NCBI RefSeq assembly: GCF_001667275.1
Contig: NZ_LZHV01000034.1
Span: 1-64,000, forward strand
DNA: 64,000 nucleotides
Direction of reading: 5' to 3'
From: Mycobacterium sp. ACS4054
GTDB taxonomy: Bacteria > Actinomycetota > Actinomycetes > Mycobacteriales > Mycobacteriaceae
Below the pieces are notes generated by a model that worked only from the letters and a program-made list of their open reading frames with translations, was not told where the DNA came from and searched no databases. The first letter of the stretch is position 1; every line of letters starts with the position of its first letter. The translations under genes and the position numbers were made by a program. This document shows positions 1 through 10,392 of this stretch, piece after piece.

Positions 1-1
1 C

Positions 2-712
2 GGCCGATCAGGCGTTGATGACCTCGCGCAGCGAGGCTTTCTCGTCGATCGACGAGAAAGCGTCCAAACGGCCGACGTCGAACGGGCGTTGGCCGGCGGG
101 TCCGCGCAACCGGCCGGCTGGTTCCGGTTCCACTTCACCGATCAACGCTGGGAGTGGTCGGAACAGGTGCAGCGGATGCACGGGTACGAGCCGGGCACCG
201 TGACCCCCACCACCGAACTGGTGCTCTCGCACAAGCATCCGGACGATCGCGGGCAGGTCGCTGCCACCATCGAGCAGATCGTGAACACCCGCCAGGCGTT
301 CAGCACGCGCCACCGGATCGTCGACACCGGCGGCAACGTGCGCCACGTCGTGGTGGTGGGTGACCGGTTCTTCGACGACGACGGCGACGTGGTCGGCACC
401 CACGGGTTCTACATCGACGTCACACCCGCGCCGGGACAGACCAACGAGGAACTCGTCAGCGCCAGGCTCACCCAGATCAACGAGAACCGGGCCGGCATCG
501 AACAGGCCAAGGGCATGCTGATGCTGGTTTACGGCATCAACGACACGGCCGCCTTCGAACTACTGAAATGGCTTTCCCAGGAAGCGAATATCAAACTGCG
601 GCCGCTCGCCGAGCAGATCGCCGAAGACTTTCGCCGCGCCGGCGTGCGCCTCGAGTCCCGAGCCGAGTTCGACCATCTGCTGATGACAGCGCATCAGCGC
701 GTCACATCATGA
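2..712 (+). CDS. PAS-ANTAR domain protein (5' end unresolved, probably partial)
   Basis: A PAS-like sensor domain (Trp/Phe-rich start near nt 110, then the HRIVDTGG region) is followed by an ANTAR domain (NRAGIEQAKGMLM, then the EANIKLRPLAE region). ANTAR domains bind paired hairpins in nascent RNA and act as antiterminators, so this is probably a sensory RNA-binding regulator. The frame is open to the left edge. The only internal start options are weak, such as TTG at 89, so the true start probably lies outside the window. A 26-bp perfect palindrome at 36-61 falls inside the reading frame, and an ATG at 18 lies in a different frame. A frameshift or assembly artefact near 60-75 is possible. 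The family call is confident; the N-terminus is not. Confidence 0.8.
   Translation, partial: GRSGVDDLAQRGFLVDRRESVQTADVERALAGGSAQPAGWFRFHFTDQRWEWSEQVQRMHGYEPGTVTPTTELVLSHKHPDDRGQVAATIEQIVNTRQAFSTRHRIVDTGGNVRHVVVVGDRFFDDDGDVVGTHGFYIDVTPAPGQTNEELVSARLTQINENRAGIEQAKGMLMLVYGINDTAAFELLKWLSQEANIKLRPLAEQIAEDFRRAGVRLESRAEFDHLLMTAHQRVTS
36..61. repeat. 26-bp perfect palindrome
   Basis: Arms GCTTTCTCGTCGA and TCGACGAGAAAGC are exact reverse complements with no loop. Both strands therefore encode the same peptide, AFSSIDEKAS, in one frame. The palindrome sits at the unresolved N-terminus of the PAS-ANTAR gene. It could be an operator, or a fold-back sequencing or assembly artefact near the contig edge. 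Confidence 0.85.
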
Positions 713-2086
713 CGACTTGCGCCGCCGGGTAGCGGCGGCCGCCACCAGCTGCGCCATGCCCTTCTCGATTCCTGCGGCGAGCGCGTCGATGTCGGGCGCG
801 GTGTCGTAGTCGGCGGTGATGCCGAAGACGAATGTGTCCGAGTAGCTGAGCATCGCGACGCCGGTGCGCACCTGCAGGGCGATCGGCGGGATCGGCAGCA
901 GCTCCAGCACCGGACGGCCCATCAACCGCTGCCTACTCCGTGGGCCCGGAACGTTGGTGGCCAACGCGACCACCGCCCGTTGGGGCAACCGCGAGAGCAA
1001 GCGAATGGCCCACGCGGACAGGGCAAATGGGGTGCGTTTGGCCGCGACCACCATCGCGCTGCCGCCCTCGCTCTGACCGCTGGACTTGGCGTGGGAGAGC
1101 CGGTCGTGCACCAGCTTCAGCTGCCGCACCGGGTCCGCCTCGTCGACGGGCAGTAGCGGCAGCATCGCCGAGACCCGGTTGCCTGCGACATTGAAATGGT
1201 CCACCGCGCGAACGGAGACGGGAACCAGCGTGCGCAGCGATTCGTGGCCGGGGTGTTCCCCGCGCGCGAGCAAGACCTCGCGGTAGCTGCTGGTGATCGC
1301 CGCCAGCGCAACGTCATTCAGCGTGACCCCGAACGCGCGGGCGACCTTGTGCATGTCGGCCAATCGGGCTCGGGCCGCGCTGTACCGCCGCATGGTGGTA
1401 ACCGGTCCGTTCAACGACGATTCCGGGGCGGGGTGCAGCAGGCCGGCCGCCAGCTCGGCGGCTCCGATCGCCGCGTGTTCGGCCGCGGTCATCGCACCGA
1501 GAGCGCCCCGGCCGATTCCGCTCACCCAACTCAGCGGGTTGAGGCTGAGTTTGAACACCCCCTGCTCCGGGGCCGGCTTCTTGCCGGCGCCGACGTCGGA
1601 GGCGAAGGTGTCGCGGTCACCGTCGTCGCTGAACTTCGCCAACAGCTGCGTCGTCGCGATGCCGTCGGCGATGCAGTGGTGGATCTTGGTCAGCACCGCC
1701 CACCGGCCCTCGCTGAGACCCTCGATGATCCAGCACTCCCATAGCGGGCGCTCGCGGTCGAGCCGGCGCTCCATCAACGACGCGATCACCTCGAAAAGCT
1801 CGGCGTCGCCGCCGGGTTGCGGCACCGCGATGCGGTGCAGGTGACGCGCGAGGTCGAAGTGCGGGTCGTCCACCCAGTCCGGTGGCCGCAGGTCCAGCGG
1901 ATGGGTCCGCAGGACCTGCCGGCAGCGCGGAATCGTCGCGACCCGTTCGGCGAACGAGGCGGCGAATTCCTGGTACGTGGGCGCGGGCCCCGCCACGATC
2001 GAGACGCCGCCCACCGCCAGGCTGACATGCGGGTCGGAGTCCTCGACCTCGAGGAAGCCGGCGTCCAGGGCGGTCAATTGCTCCAC
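707..2086 (-). CDS. tgs1: Wax ester synthase/diacylglycerol acyltransferase, Tgs1-like
   Basis: At 459 residues it has the usual WS/DGAT length. The catalytic HHxxxDG motif is present as HHCIADG at about residues 136-142. The N-terminus (LDAGFLEVED, HVSLAVGG) resembles M. tuberculosis Tgs1 (Rv3130c), the main hypoxia-induced triacylglycerol synthase. It would esterify diacylglycerol with acyl-CoA to make storage lipid at the inner membrane. The start is GTG at 2086, and a DosR-like box lies about 33 bp upstream, so induction by hypoxia or NO is expected. It is divergent from the PEP synthase gene. The stop overlaps the 3' end of the PAS-ANTAR gene by 6 bp. Orthology to Tgs1 rather than another mycobacterial Tgs is inferred from similarity and DosR context. 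Confidence 0.88.
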   Translation of the reverse strand: MEQLTALDAGFLEVEDSDPHVSLAVGGVSIVAGPAPTYQEFAASFAERVATIPRCRQVLRTHPLDLRPPDWVDDPHFDLARHLHRIAVPQPGGDAELFEVIASLMERRLDRERPLWECWIIEGLSEGRWAVLTKIHHCIADGIATTQLLAKFSDDGDRDTFASDVGAGKKPAPEQGVFKLSLNPLSWVSGIGRGALGAMTAAEHAAIGAAELAAGLLHPAPESSLNGPVTTMRRYSAARARLADMHKVARAFGVTLNDVALAAITSSYREVLLARGEHPGHESLRTLVPVSVRAVDHFNVAGNRVSAMLPLLPVDEADPVRQLKLVHDRLSHAKSSGQSEGGSAMVVAAKRTPFALSAWAIRLLSRLPQRAVVALATNVPGPRSRQRLMGRPVLELLPIPPIALQVRTGVAMLSYSDTFVFGITADYDTAPDIDALAAGIEKGMAQLVAAAATRRRKSS

Positions 2087-2118
2087 GATGCCACTTTCCG
2101 CGCCGAAAAGCGCTGCTG

Positions 2119-2138
2119 GCAGGGCCGTAAGTCCTCAA
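2119..2138. promoter_or_regulatory. DosR box between tgs1-like gene and PEP synthase
   Basis: The core GGGCCGTAAGTCCTCAA matches both halves of the DosR consensus. It lies 33 bp from the tgs1-like start and 193 bp from the PEP synthase start, so it most directly serves tgs1 and could serve both. Confidence 0.65.
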
Positions 2139-2330
2139 CTACTGAGGCCAAACGGCGGCTGTGGCCCCGCGGCTTGGCGCATAGCGTGAGGAGGGTGACG
2201 GGCCAGCAATTGAGCAGCGGGCCAGATGCTTTCGCCGCCGACCCGGGCCCGATCCGCGAACGCCGCCCGACCCACCTCTGCTGCCGCACCGACGAAGCGT
2301 ATTGAGGCCACCCACCGGAGGAAGAACACC

Positions 2331-4733
<2,403 letters not shown>

Positions 4734-4751
<18 letters not shown>

Positions 4752-4790
4752 CGGTGGAGCTCGAGCGTCACGCTGGCGTGACGCTCGAGC
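4734..4790. terminator. Tandem inverted repeats between convergent genes
   Basis: The unit GAGCGTCACGCYRGCGTGAC occurs twice. The first copy overlaps the last codons and stop of the PEP synthase gene. The second forms a 15-bp perfect stem at 4759-4790 with a 2-nt loop. No U-tract follows, which is common for mycobacterial terminators. Its place between two convergent genes supports a bidirectional terminator. Confidence 0.65.
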
Positions 4791-4792
4791 CG

Positions 4793-5680
4793 TCATCCGC
4801 GCGGCGGCTGGCGATAGAGGGCGGCGCCGGCGACGACGTCGGCCCCGGCCGCGACGAACAGGACCCGCGCGCCCGCCGGCAACCCCTCGGCCCGCTGCCC
4901 GAACGCGGCGGCCAGGGCGGTGGTGTGCATGCGTTCGCCGTCAGCGACGCCGATCTGCTCGACCGGCAAGCCCAGCCGGGCGGCAAGCGCGGTGCGGTAC
5001 CCGGGCCGGGCGGGGGCGGCGACGATCGCGTCGACGTCGGACAGCAGCACCGCCTGCTCGGAAAGGCACGCCGACACCGCCCGACCGGCCGCCGCGGCCA
5101 ACCGCTCGTCCATCGCCGCCGACTCCGAAAAGCGCAGGACGTTGCGGGAATCGGCGAAACCCACCGTGGCGCTGAAGGTTTCGTCGCCGATTTCACTCGG
5201 GTCGTTCACCCAGGAGACCCGGCTGAGGCCGTAGTCGTCGTCGGACCAACCGCACAGTATCGCCGCGCCGGCGGCCGAGAACGGGAAGTGCTCGCTCATG
5301 CCGTGCCCGGGGTCGGCGTCGCTGGCGACTACCAGCGCGCGCCGGATCGCGCGGCTGCGCATGAACCCGTCGACGATTTGCAGCGCGGTCAGCAGCCCGC
5401 ACGTGCCGTTGGCGATGTCGAAGGAGAACGTGCCGTGGGCGCCGGCATGCGGGTCCTCCGGGTTGGCGCCGATGTCGTCCTGGATCAGCGCGGCGAGCGC
5501 CGGCTCACCGAGGTTGCGGTCGCGGTAAATGCCCGCGTTGACCACGAGGTCGAGGTCCTTAGCCTCGCATCCGGCCCGCTTCAGGCAGTCCTTGGCGGCG
5601 ACGACGGCCAGGTGCAACGCGCTGTGGCGCCCCCGCAGCCGCGGATGCGAGACGTCGATCCGATCAATCACCGTGCCCAT
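4793..5680 (-). CDS. KAS III-like protein, degenerate partner subunit
   Basis: A thiolase-fold protein of 295 residues, related to beta-ketoacyl-ACP synthase III. It keeps the active-site cysteine region (NGTCGLL, Cys about residue 94). Where KAS III enzymes have the catalytic His (THQ/THxT) it has AAPARPGY, and where they have the Asn (GNT) it has DGERMHTT. Two of the three catalytic residues therefore appear lost. It overlaps the upstream complete KAS III gene by 17 bp, which suggests translational coupling and a heterodimer, as in PqsB/PqsC of Pseudomonas. It probably has a structural or substrate-binding role. The start ATG is at 5680. The final product is unknown. Confidence 0.78.
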   Translation of the reverse strand: MGTVIDRIDVSHPRLRGRHSALHLAVVAAKDCLKRAGCEAKDLDLVVNAGIYRDRNLGEPALAALIQDDIGANPEDPHAGAHGTFSFDIANGTCGLLTALQIVDGFMRSRAIRRALVVASDADPGHGMSEHFPFSAAGAAILCGWSDDDYGLSRVSWVNDPSEIGDETFSATVGFADSRNVLRFSESAAMDERLAAAAGRAVSACLSEQAVLLSDVDAIVAAPARPGYRTALAARLGLPVEQIGVADGERMHTTALAAAFGQRAEGLPAGARVLFVAAGADVVAGAALYRQPPRG

Positions 5681-6767
5681 AGCGGCTCACCACATCCTCG
5701 TCCAGGGTCAACAAGACCACGCCGATTTCCAGCCCGGAGGCCAACGCCAGCAACGCGATTCGTTCCCCTGGCCTGATCCGCCCGGCCTCGAGTTCCTCGA
5801 CGAGCGCCACCGTGTGCGTCGTGGAGGCGGTGTTGCCGTAGCGGTCGACGGTGATCACCGCGTCGTGGCGCGGGCTGTCGCCGAACACCTCCGACATCCT
5901 TGCCATTCCCTTGCGGATGGCGCGCGCGGACGTCTGGTGGGTGATGACGTGGTCGATGTCGTGGATCGAAAGCCCCACGGTGTCAAGCACTTCGCTCAAC
6001 AGCAGCGGAGTGTCGGCGATTGCGGCCTTCTGGATGGCGCGGGAGTTGGTGAACATCCGCGCGCCCGGGTCGTCCCCCTGCGGATACGCCAGGCACAGCC
6101 GGCTGTAGTCCGCGACGGTGGTGAAGCCCGCCAGGGCGATACCGGCCGAACCGGCCGGCGCCCGCTCCAGCAGCAGCGCGGCGCCGGCGTCGCCCAGGGT
6201 CAGGCAGGCCAGCTCCTTACTCATGATGTTGCGGATGTGCCGTGCCGCATTGTTGGACAGCTGCGAGATGTACTCGCCGCTGACGACGAGCCCGCGCTCG
6301 ACGACGCCCTGGCGGATCCAGTTGTTCAGAATCGTTACGCCCGTGAGCATTCCGGCGCACGCGTTGGACACGTCGAACGTCATCGCGTTCACCGCCCCGA
6401 TCCCGCGCGCCACGGCGCTGCTCATGGTCGGCTCGAGCCACTGGGTCAGCCCGTCGCGGAACTTGGTGATGCTGCAACTGATCACCACGTCCAGCGCCGC
6501 CGGATCCTGCTGGGCGGTGGCCAGGCAGTTCAGCGCCGCCGAGCTGGCCAGGGTGTAGGAATCCTCGTCGCCCACCGACACCCGGCGTTCGCGGATCCCG
6601 GTCAGCCGTTCCAGGTCGATGTGGGTGCGGTGGCGCGTGGACGCCATCAGCTCGTCGGTGCTCAGGTGAGTCCCGGGCAGATGCCGGCCCGCGGCCGCGA
6701 CTCGCGCGACGAAGGGGGCCGCACCGCCCTTCCCGGTTGCTTCCATCACGAGCCAGTGCCGAGTCAT
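5664..6767 (-). CDS. Beta-ketoacyl-ACP synthase III-type enzyme, catalytic subunit
   Basis: Predicted 367-residue FabH-like ketosynthase with an intact triad: Cys about 137 (SNACAGM), His about 277 (THQTS) and Asn about 312 (YGNTAST). Such enzymes condense an acyl-CoA starter with malonyl-ACP, or join two acyl chains. The start ATG at 6767 is chosen because AAGGAG lies 9 nt upstream; an ATG at 6776 would abut that site directly. It follows an Acg-family gene by 25 bp and overlaps a degenerate KAS III partner, forming a three-gene operon under two DosR boxes. It is not the housekeeping mycobacterial FabH by context. The substrate is not predictable. Confidence 0.85.
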   Translation of the reverse strand: MTRHWLVMEATGKGGAAPFVARVAAAGRHLPGTHLSTDELMASTRHRTHIDLERLTGIRERRVSVGDEDSYTLASSAALNCLATAQQDPAALDVVISCSITKFRDGLTQWLEPTMSSAVARGIGAVNAMTFDVSNACAGMLTGVTILNNWIRQGVVERGLVVSGEYISQLSNNAARHIRNIMSKELACLTLGDAGAALLLERAPAGSAGIALAGFTTVADYSRLCLAYPQGDDPGARMFTNSRAIQKAAIADTPLLLSEVLDTVGLSIHDIDHVITHQTSARAIRKGMARMSEVFGDSPRHDAVITVDRYGNTASTTHTVALVEELEAGRIRPGERIALLALASGLEIGVVLLTLDEDVVSRYGHGD

Positions 6768-6792
6768 CGATGGCATCTCCTTGGCATGTGGG

Positions 6793-7791
6793 TCACCGAC
6801 GCATCTCGAGGACTTCGGTCACCGGACGCCGGGCGGTGGGTTGCGGGTGTGGGTCCTTGGCCGGTGACCGGCCGACCCGGATCAGCAGCTGCGGCTGGCC
6901 GGAGCCGCCGGTGACCTGCCTGATGATGTCGCGGCTCAGCGACATTTCCGTCATGTGCGTCAGCGTGCAGGTGGCCATGCCGGCCAGGGTGCATTCGAGT
7001 AGCACCGCCGACAGCGCCTCACCGCAGCGCAGCACTTCGACCGGCGCATCGTCGTGACGGGTGGACAGGACCACGATCTTGGAGTGGTCCACCTCGATCG
7101 CGGCGCGTCGGCGGCCCCCGCCCGCCGGCGGGAACGCACGGGCGATGTCGACGCGCGCGGCCTCGGAGCTCGACAGCAGGGCGCTTTCCGGCACGCGGTC
7201 GGCGTTCGCTTCGAAGGGCGAAGTCCACCAACGTAATTCGGTCAAATAGGAGGTATCGGTTCGGCGCAGCTGCTCGGTGAGCCGCGACGCCTCGGCCAGT
7301 CTCGGCCGCTCGTCGTCGTCGACCACGTCCAGCGACACGTCGTGAGGGGTCACCGCGGCGCTCAGGGCCGAATACAGCGTGGGCCACGCGGTCGGTGCGC
7401 CCAGGGGCAGCCGGTCGGTGCGGCGGCGCAGGATCGCCTCCGCCCGCAGCCGGCATTGCGCCGTCACGTTCGCCACGGGCAGAAAGCCCACACTCGCGAG
7501 GTGATCCGGTCTGCCCTCGGTGGGAAATCGTTCGGTGACGCTTTCCCAGCCCGCGGCGGCCATGGCGACCCGTAGGTGGTCGAGAACGGCGCCACAGCTC
7601 AGGATCAGCTCCCGACCGGTGTGGTCGGTGGCCTGCATCGCGTGGTGCGGGTCGGCCCATAGGTGCAGCCTCGCGCCGTCGGCCACCCATCGCCAGGGCT
7701 GGCTGTTGTGCAGCGACGGCGCGCGGCACGCGAGCGTCACCGCGTCCCGGATGACCTGCTCGGTCGGCACTTTCGCGTCCATCGTCACCAT
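6793..7791 (-). CDS. Acg-family nitroreductase-fold flavoprotein (copy 1)
   Basis: A 332-residue member of the Acg family (M. tuberculosis Rv2032, Rv3127, Rv3131), with the N-terminal signature CRAPSLHNSQPWRW and the conserved GRELILSCGAVLDHL region. These are diverged FMN-binding nitroreductase folds; proposed roles include flavin sequestration, and classical nitroreductase activity is doubtful. The start ATG at 7791 (MVTMDAKV) is used; 7782 is an in-frame alternative. Two tandem DosR boxes lie about 50-90 bp upstream. It leads the ketosynthase pair in the same operon, so the flavoprotein may serve that pathway (inference). This is one of four paralogues in the window. Confidence 0.85.
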   Translation of the reverse strand: MVTMDAKVPTEQVIRDAVTLACRAPSLHNSQPWRWVADGARLHLWADPHHAMQATDHTGRELILSCGAVLDHLRVAMAAAGWESVTERFPTEGRPDHLASVGFLPVANVTAQCRLRAEAILRRRTDRLPLGAPTAWPTLYSALSAAVTPHDVSLDVVDDDERPRLAEASRLTEQLRRTDTSYLTELRWWTSPFEANADRVPESALLSSSEAARVDIARAFPPAGGGRRRAAIEVDHSKIVVLSTRHDDAPVEVLRCGEALSAVLLECTLAGMATCTLTHMTEMSLSRDIIRQVTGGSGQPQLLIRVGRSPAKDPHPQPTARRPVTEVLEMRR

Positions 7792-7838
7792 TTCGTCGAT
7801 AGGTGAGCCAAACTGTATGCCCCATGCGGCGGGTGCAG

Positions 7839-7858
7839 GCAGGGCCGTTGGTCCCCGA
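7839..7858. promoter_or_regulatory. DosR box 1 upstream of Acg/KAS III operon
   Basis: The core GGGCCGTTGGTCCCCGA has a perfect right half (GTCCC) and a left GGG half. It lies about 48 bp upstream of the Acg start and forms a tandem pair with the next site. Confidence 0.7.
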
Positions 7859-7860
7859 CG

Positions 7861-7880
7861 GCCGGGACGTTGGGACCTGC
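7861..7880. promoter_or_regulatory. DosR box 2 upstream of Acg/KAS III operon
   Basis: The core GGGACGTTGGGACC has a perfect GGGAC half-site. Its 22-bp offset from the neighbouring box puts the sites on the same DNA face, as in tandem DosR promoters such as hspX. Confidence 0.55.
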
Positions 7881-7885
7881 GGCGG

Positions 7886-9346
7886 TTACGTCGCGTGCGT
7901 CCAGAGGTCGCGCGCCTCGCGAGCGACGAGGTCGGGTCTGCGGGAGGTGTCGATCCGGTGCGCACCGTTCCAGTCGGCGTGCCCGGCGGCCAGGGCGGCG
8001 GCGATCTCCGGGGTCACCTCCGAATTGCCCGCGGGCCTGGTCTTGATCCGCTCGGCCGCAACGTCGGCCGTCGCCGCGCACACGAATTCCACCAGCGCCG
8101 AATGCGTCTCGGTGGCCAGCCGGTGGGCCGACTCGCGCGTGCGCGGATCGCGCCAGGTGCCGTCGAGGATCACCGAGTGCCCCTCGCCCAGCAACTGCCG
8201 CGCGCGGCGGAGGGCAGTCTCATAGACGACCGCTACCTGGTCGGGGCTGTAGAGCCCGGCGTTCAGCACACCGGGCGCGCCGGCAATGGCCCCCGAGTCT
8301 CGAAGCTCCCGGCGCACGTCGTCGGTGGAAATAAGCTGCGCGTCAAACGATTCGGCCAGTCCGCGCGCCACGGTGGACTTCCCGGTGCCCGGGTTGCCGC
8401 CCACGAGGGCCAGGCGAACCGTGCCGGTTTGCAGGTGGGCCGTCGCGATGGCGAGGTGGCGGGCGGCGTCCTCGGCCGCCGCGGTCTTTCCCTGTGACTG
8501 TCGAACGCAATCCACCTTCGCCCTGACCACGGCGCGATACGCGATGTAGAACTCGCGCAACGACGACGGCGCCGTGTCGCCGGAATGTTGCGCGTAGCGC
8601 TCGAGGAAATGCACCGCGAGGTCTTTGCGGCCCAGGAACTCGAGATCCATTGCCAGGAAGGCCGCGTCGTCGATGCCGTCCACGTAGCGAAGTTGGTCGT
8701 CGAACTCCAGGCAGTCGAGCAGCGCCGGTTTCCCGTCCACCCAGAAGATGTCGTCGGCGAGCAGGTCGCCGTGGCCGTCCACGATGCACCCGGCCTCGAC
8801 GCGGCTCTTGAACAGCGCCGCTCGACCGGTGATGAACTCGGCGGCCAGGTGCTCGATCCGCGGCACGGCTTCGGCGGAGACGCCCGGTGTCGAGGCGTCC
8901 GCATAGCGCCGGAGTTCGGAAAGGTTGTCGCGCCAGCGGCGTTCGATCGCTTCCGCCTCGCCCTGGGCGCTGATCACCGGGCCCCGCTGGGCGCGGCGGT
9001 GAAACCGGGCCAACACGCCGGCGATCGCGTCCAGCGCGTCCCGGACGGACTGGCCCGGACCGCGAAATGCCATGGCCGCCAGCCGCTCTTCGTCGCGGTA
9101 ACGCCGCATGACGATGACCGGCTCGGGCGGCCCGCCGGCCGGATCGGACAGATGCGCCACCCCGAGGTAACTGTCCGGCGACAGCCGGCTGTTGAGCTCG
9201 ACCTCCCGGCGGCAGGCGTGCTCGCGCTGCTGCGGCGCGCGGAAGTCGAGAAAGTCGGTCAGCACCGGCTTCTTGGCTTTGTAGGCGCGGTCGCCGGCGA
9301 GAATGACGACGCCAGTGTGGGTTTCGTGCAGATCGAGGAACGGCAC
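7886..9346 (-). CDS. Bifunctional APH-like/P-loop kinase protein, Rv2004c family
   Basis: A 486-residue two-domain protein. The N-terminal half resembles aminoglycoside phosphotransferase-like kinases (VDGHGDLLADD catalytic loop, then LLDCLEF). The C-terminal third is a P-loop kinase of the AAA_33/zeta-toxin type, with Walker A GGNPGTGKST. Size, domains and neighbours match M. tuberculosis Rv2004c (about 498 residues), a DosR-regulon member of unknown substrate. It lies 15 bp after a two-domain USP, as Rv2004c follows Rv2005c, so the two are co-transcribed. ATG at 9346 is the start. The substrates are unknown. Confidence 0.85.
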   Translation of the reverse strand: MPFLDLHETHTGVVILAGDRAYKAKKPVLTDFLDFRAPQQREHACRREVELNSRLSPDSYLGVAHLSDPAGGPPEPVIVMRRYRDEERLAAMAFRGPGQSVRDALDAIAGVLARFHRRAQRGPVISAQGEAEAIERRWRDNLSELRRYADASTPGVSAEAVPRIEHLAAEFITGRAALFKSRVEAGCIVDGHGDLLADDIFWVDGKPALLDCLEFDDQLRYVDGIDDAAFLAMDLEFLGRKDLAVHFLERYAQHSGDTAPSSLREFYIAYRAVVRAKVDCVRQSQGKTAAAEDAARHLAIATAHLQTGTVRLALVGGNPGTGKSTVARGLAESFDAQLISTDDVRRELRDSGAIAGAPGVLNAGLYSPDQVAVVYETALRRARQLLGEGHSVILDGTWRDPRTRESAHRLATETHSALVEFVCAATADVAAERIKTRPAGNSEVTPEIAAALAAGHADWNGAHRIDTSRRPDLVAREARDLWTHAT

Positions 9347-9361
9347 GGCGGCGGCGTGGCC

Positions 9362-10249
9362 CTACGACGGCCGGGCCACGATGACGGGCATGCGGACCGA
9401 GTGGACGACGGCGTTGCTGACCGAACCCAGCAGCACACCCGACAGGCCGCCCCGGCCGTGGCTGCCCACGACGACGAGTTGGGCGGATTCCGACTGCTCG
9501 ACGAGCTGACGCGCCGGCCGGTCGGCGACGACGACCCGGTTCACGGTGACGTCGGGATAGCGTTCCTGCCAGCCGGCCAGTTGTTCGGCCAGGCTCCGCT
9601 CGGCCTCGCCCTTCACCGCCGACCAGTCAACCCCGGGGAGTTCGAAGACGTCGACGTCGCTCCACGCGTGCAGCGCGGTCAACTCGACGCCCCTGCGCGA
9701 CGCTTCGTCGAACGCGACGCCCACCGCCACCTCCGAGGCCGGGGACCCGTCGATGCCGACGAGCACCGGGGCTTGCTGGGGATGCTCCATGAGCGGGTCC
9801 TCGTCGCGGATGATGGCGACCGGGGAGCGTGCGCCGCGGACCACGCTGCTGCTCACCGACCCCAGCAGCAGCCTGCCCAGCGCCCCGCGCCCGTTGCTGC
9901 CGACGACGACCATCTCGGCCTCTTTGGACATCTCGACCAGGGTCGGCACCGGGGGTGCACACCGGAGCTCGCTGCGGACGTCGACCTTGCGGTCCGTCGT
10001 GACCGCCTCTTCGGCGATCTTGACCGCCTCTTCGAGGACCTGCCGGCCCTGCTCTTCCTGCCACACCGCCACGCCCGTCGACAGCGGAAGGGCCGGATAC
10101 ATCGGCACGGCGGCGTTCACCACGTGGACCACGGTCAGCGGTACGTGTCGCATCGCCGCGTCACGCGCCGCCCAACACACGGCGGCGTTCGAGGCCGGCG
10201 ATCCGTCGATTCCGACGACGATGCCGTGCCGGTTGGCTAGTGCGGACAT
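9362..10249 (-). CDS. Universal stress protein, two complete domains (Rv2005c-like)
   Basis: The 295-residue protein contains two USP domains, and both keep the ATP-binding motif G-x2-G-x9-G-S ([15 protein letters not shown] and [15 protein letters not shown]). It equals Rv2005c in length and gene neighbourhood. USPs of this class bind ATP and have been linked to growth arrest. The ATG start at 10249 follows a purine-rich GAGGGAGAA site; the longer open frame upstream lacks this support. A DosR box sits 52 bp upstream in the divergent region shared with otsB1. It leads the operon with the Rv2004c-like kinase. Confidence 0.9.
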   Translation of the reverse strand: MSALANRHGIVVGIDGSPASNAAVCWAARDAAMRHVPLTVVHVVNAAVPMYPALPLSTGVAVWQEEQGRQVLEEAVKIAEEAVTTDRKVDVRSELRCAPPVPTLVEMSKEAEMVVVGSNGRGALGRLLLGSVSSSVVRGARSPVAIIRDEDPLMEHPQQAPVLVGIDGSPASEVAVGVAFDEASRRGVELTALHAWSDVDVFELPGVDWSAVKGEAERSLAEQLAGWQERYPDVTVNRVVVADRPARQLVEQSESAQLVVVGSHGRGGLSGVLLGSVSNAVVHSVRMPVIVARPS

Positions 10250-10300
10250 GGTGTTCTCCCTCTCCTCCCCCAAAACGCTATGGCGCGAACGCCCGTCGAT

Positions 10301-10320
10301 CATGAGGCTTTAGTCCCCAA
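10301..10320. promoter_or_regulatory. DosR box between USP and otsB1
   Basis: GAGGCTTTAGTCCCCAA is among the best matches in the window: TTTAGTCCCCAA fits consensus positions 9-20. It lies 52 bp from the USP start and 73 bp from the otsB1 start, so it may drive both. Confidence 0.75.
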
Positions 10321-10392
10321 CCGCATGGCCATGAGGCCTCCGTGGGGCGGTGGGCCTTGACGGGTGCCGGGCACTGGAACATCGTCAGAGAA

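Noticed and set aside
7886..7965. N-terminal extension of the Acg-family gene to 7965
   Set aside because: It would overlap the kinase gene and cover the two DosR boxes; its sequence is Arg/Pro-rich and unlike the family.
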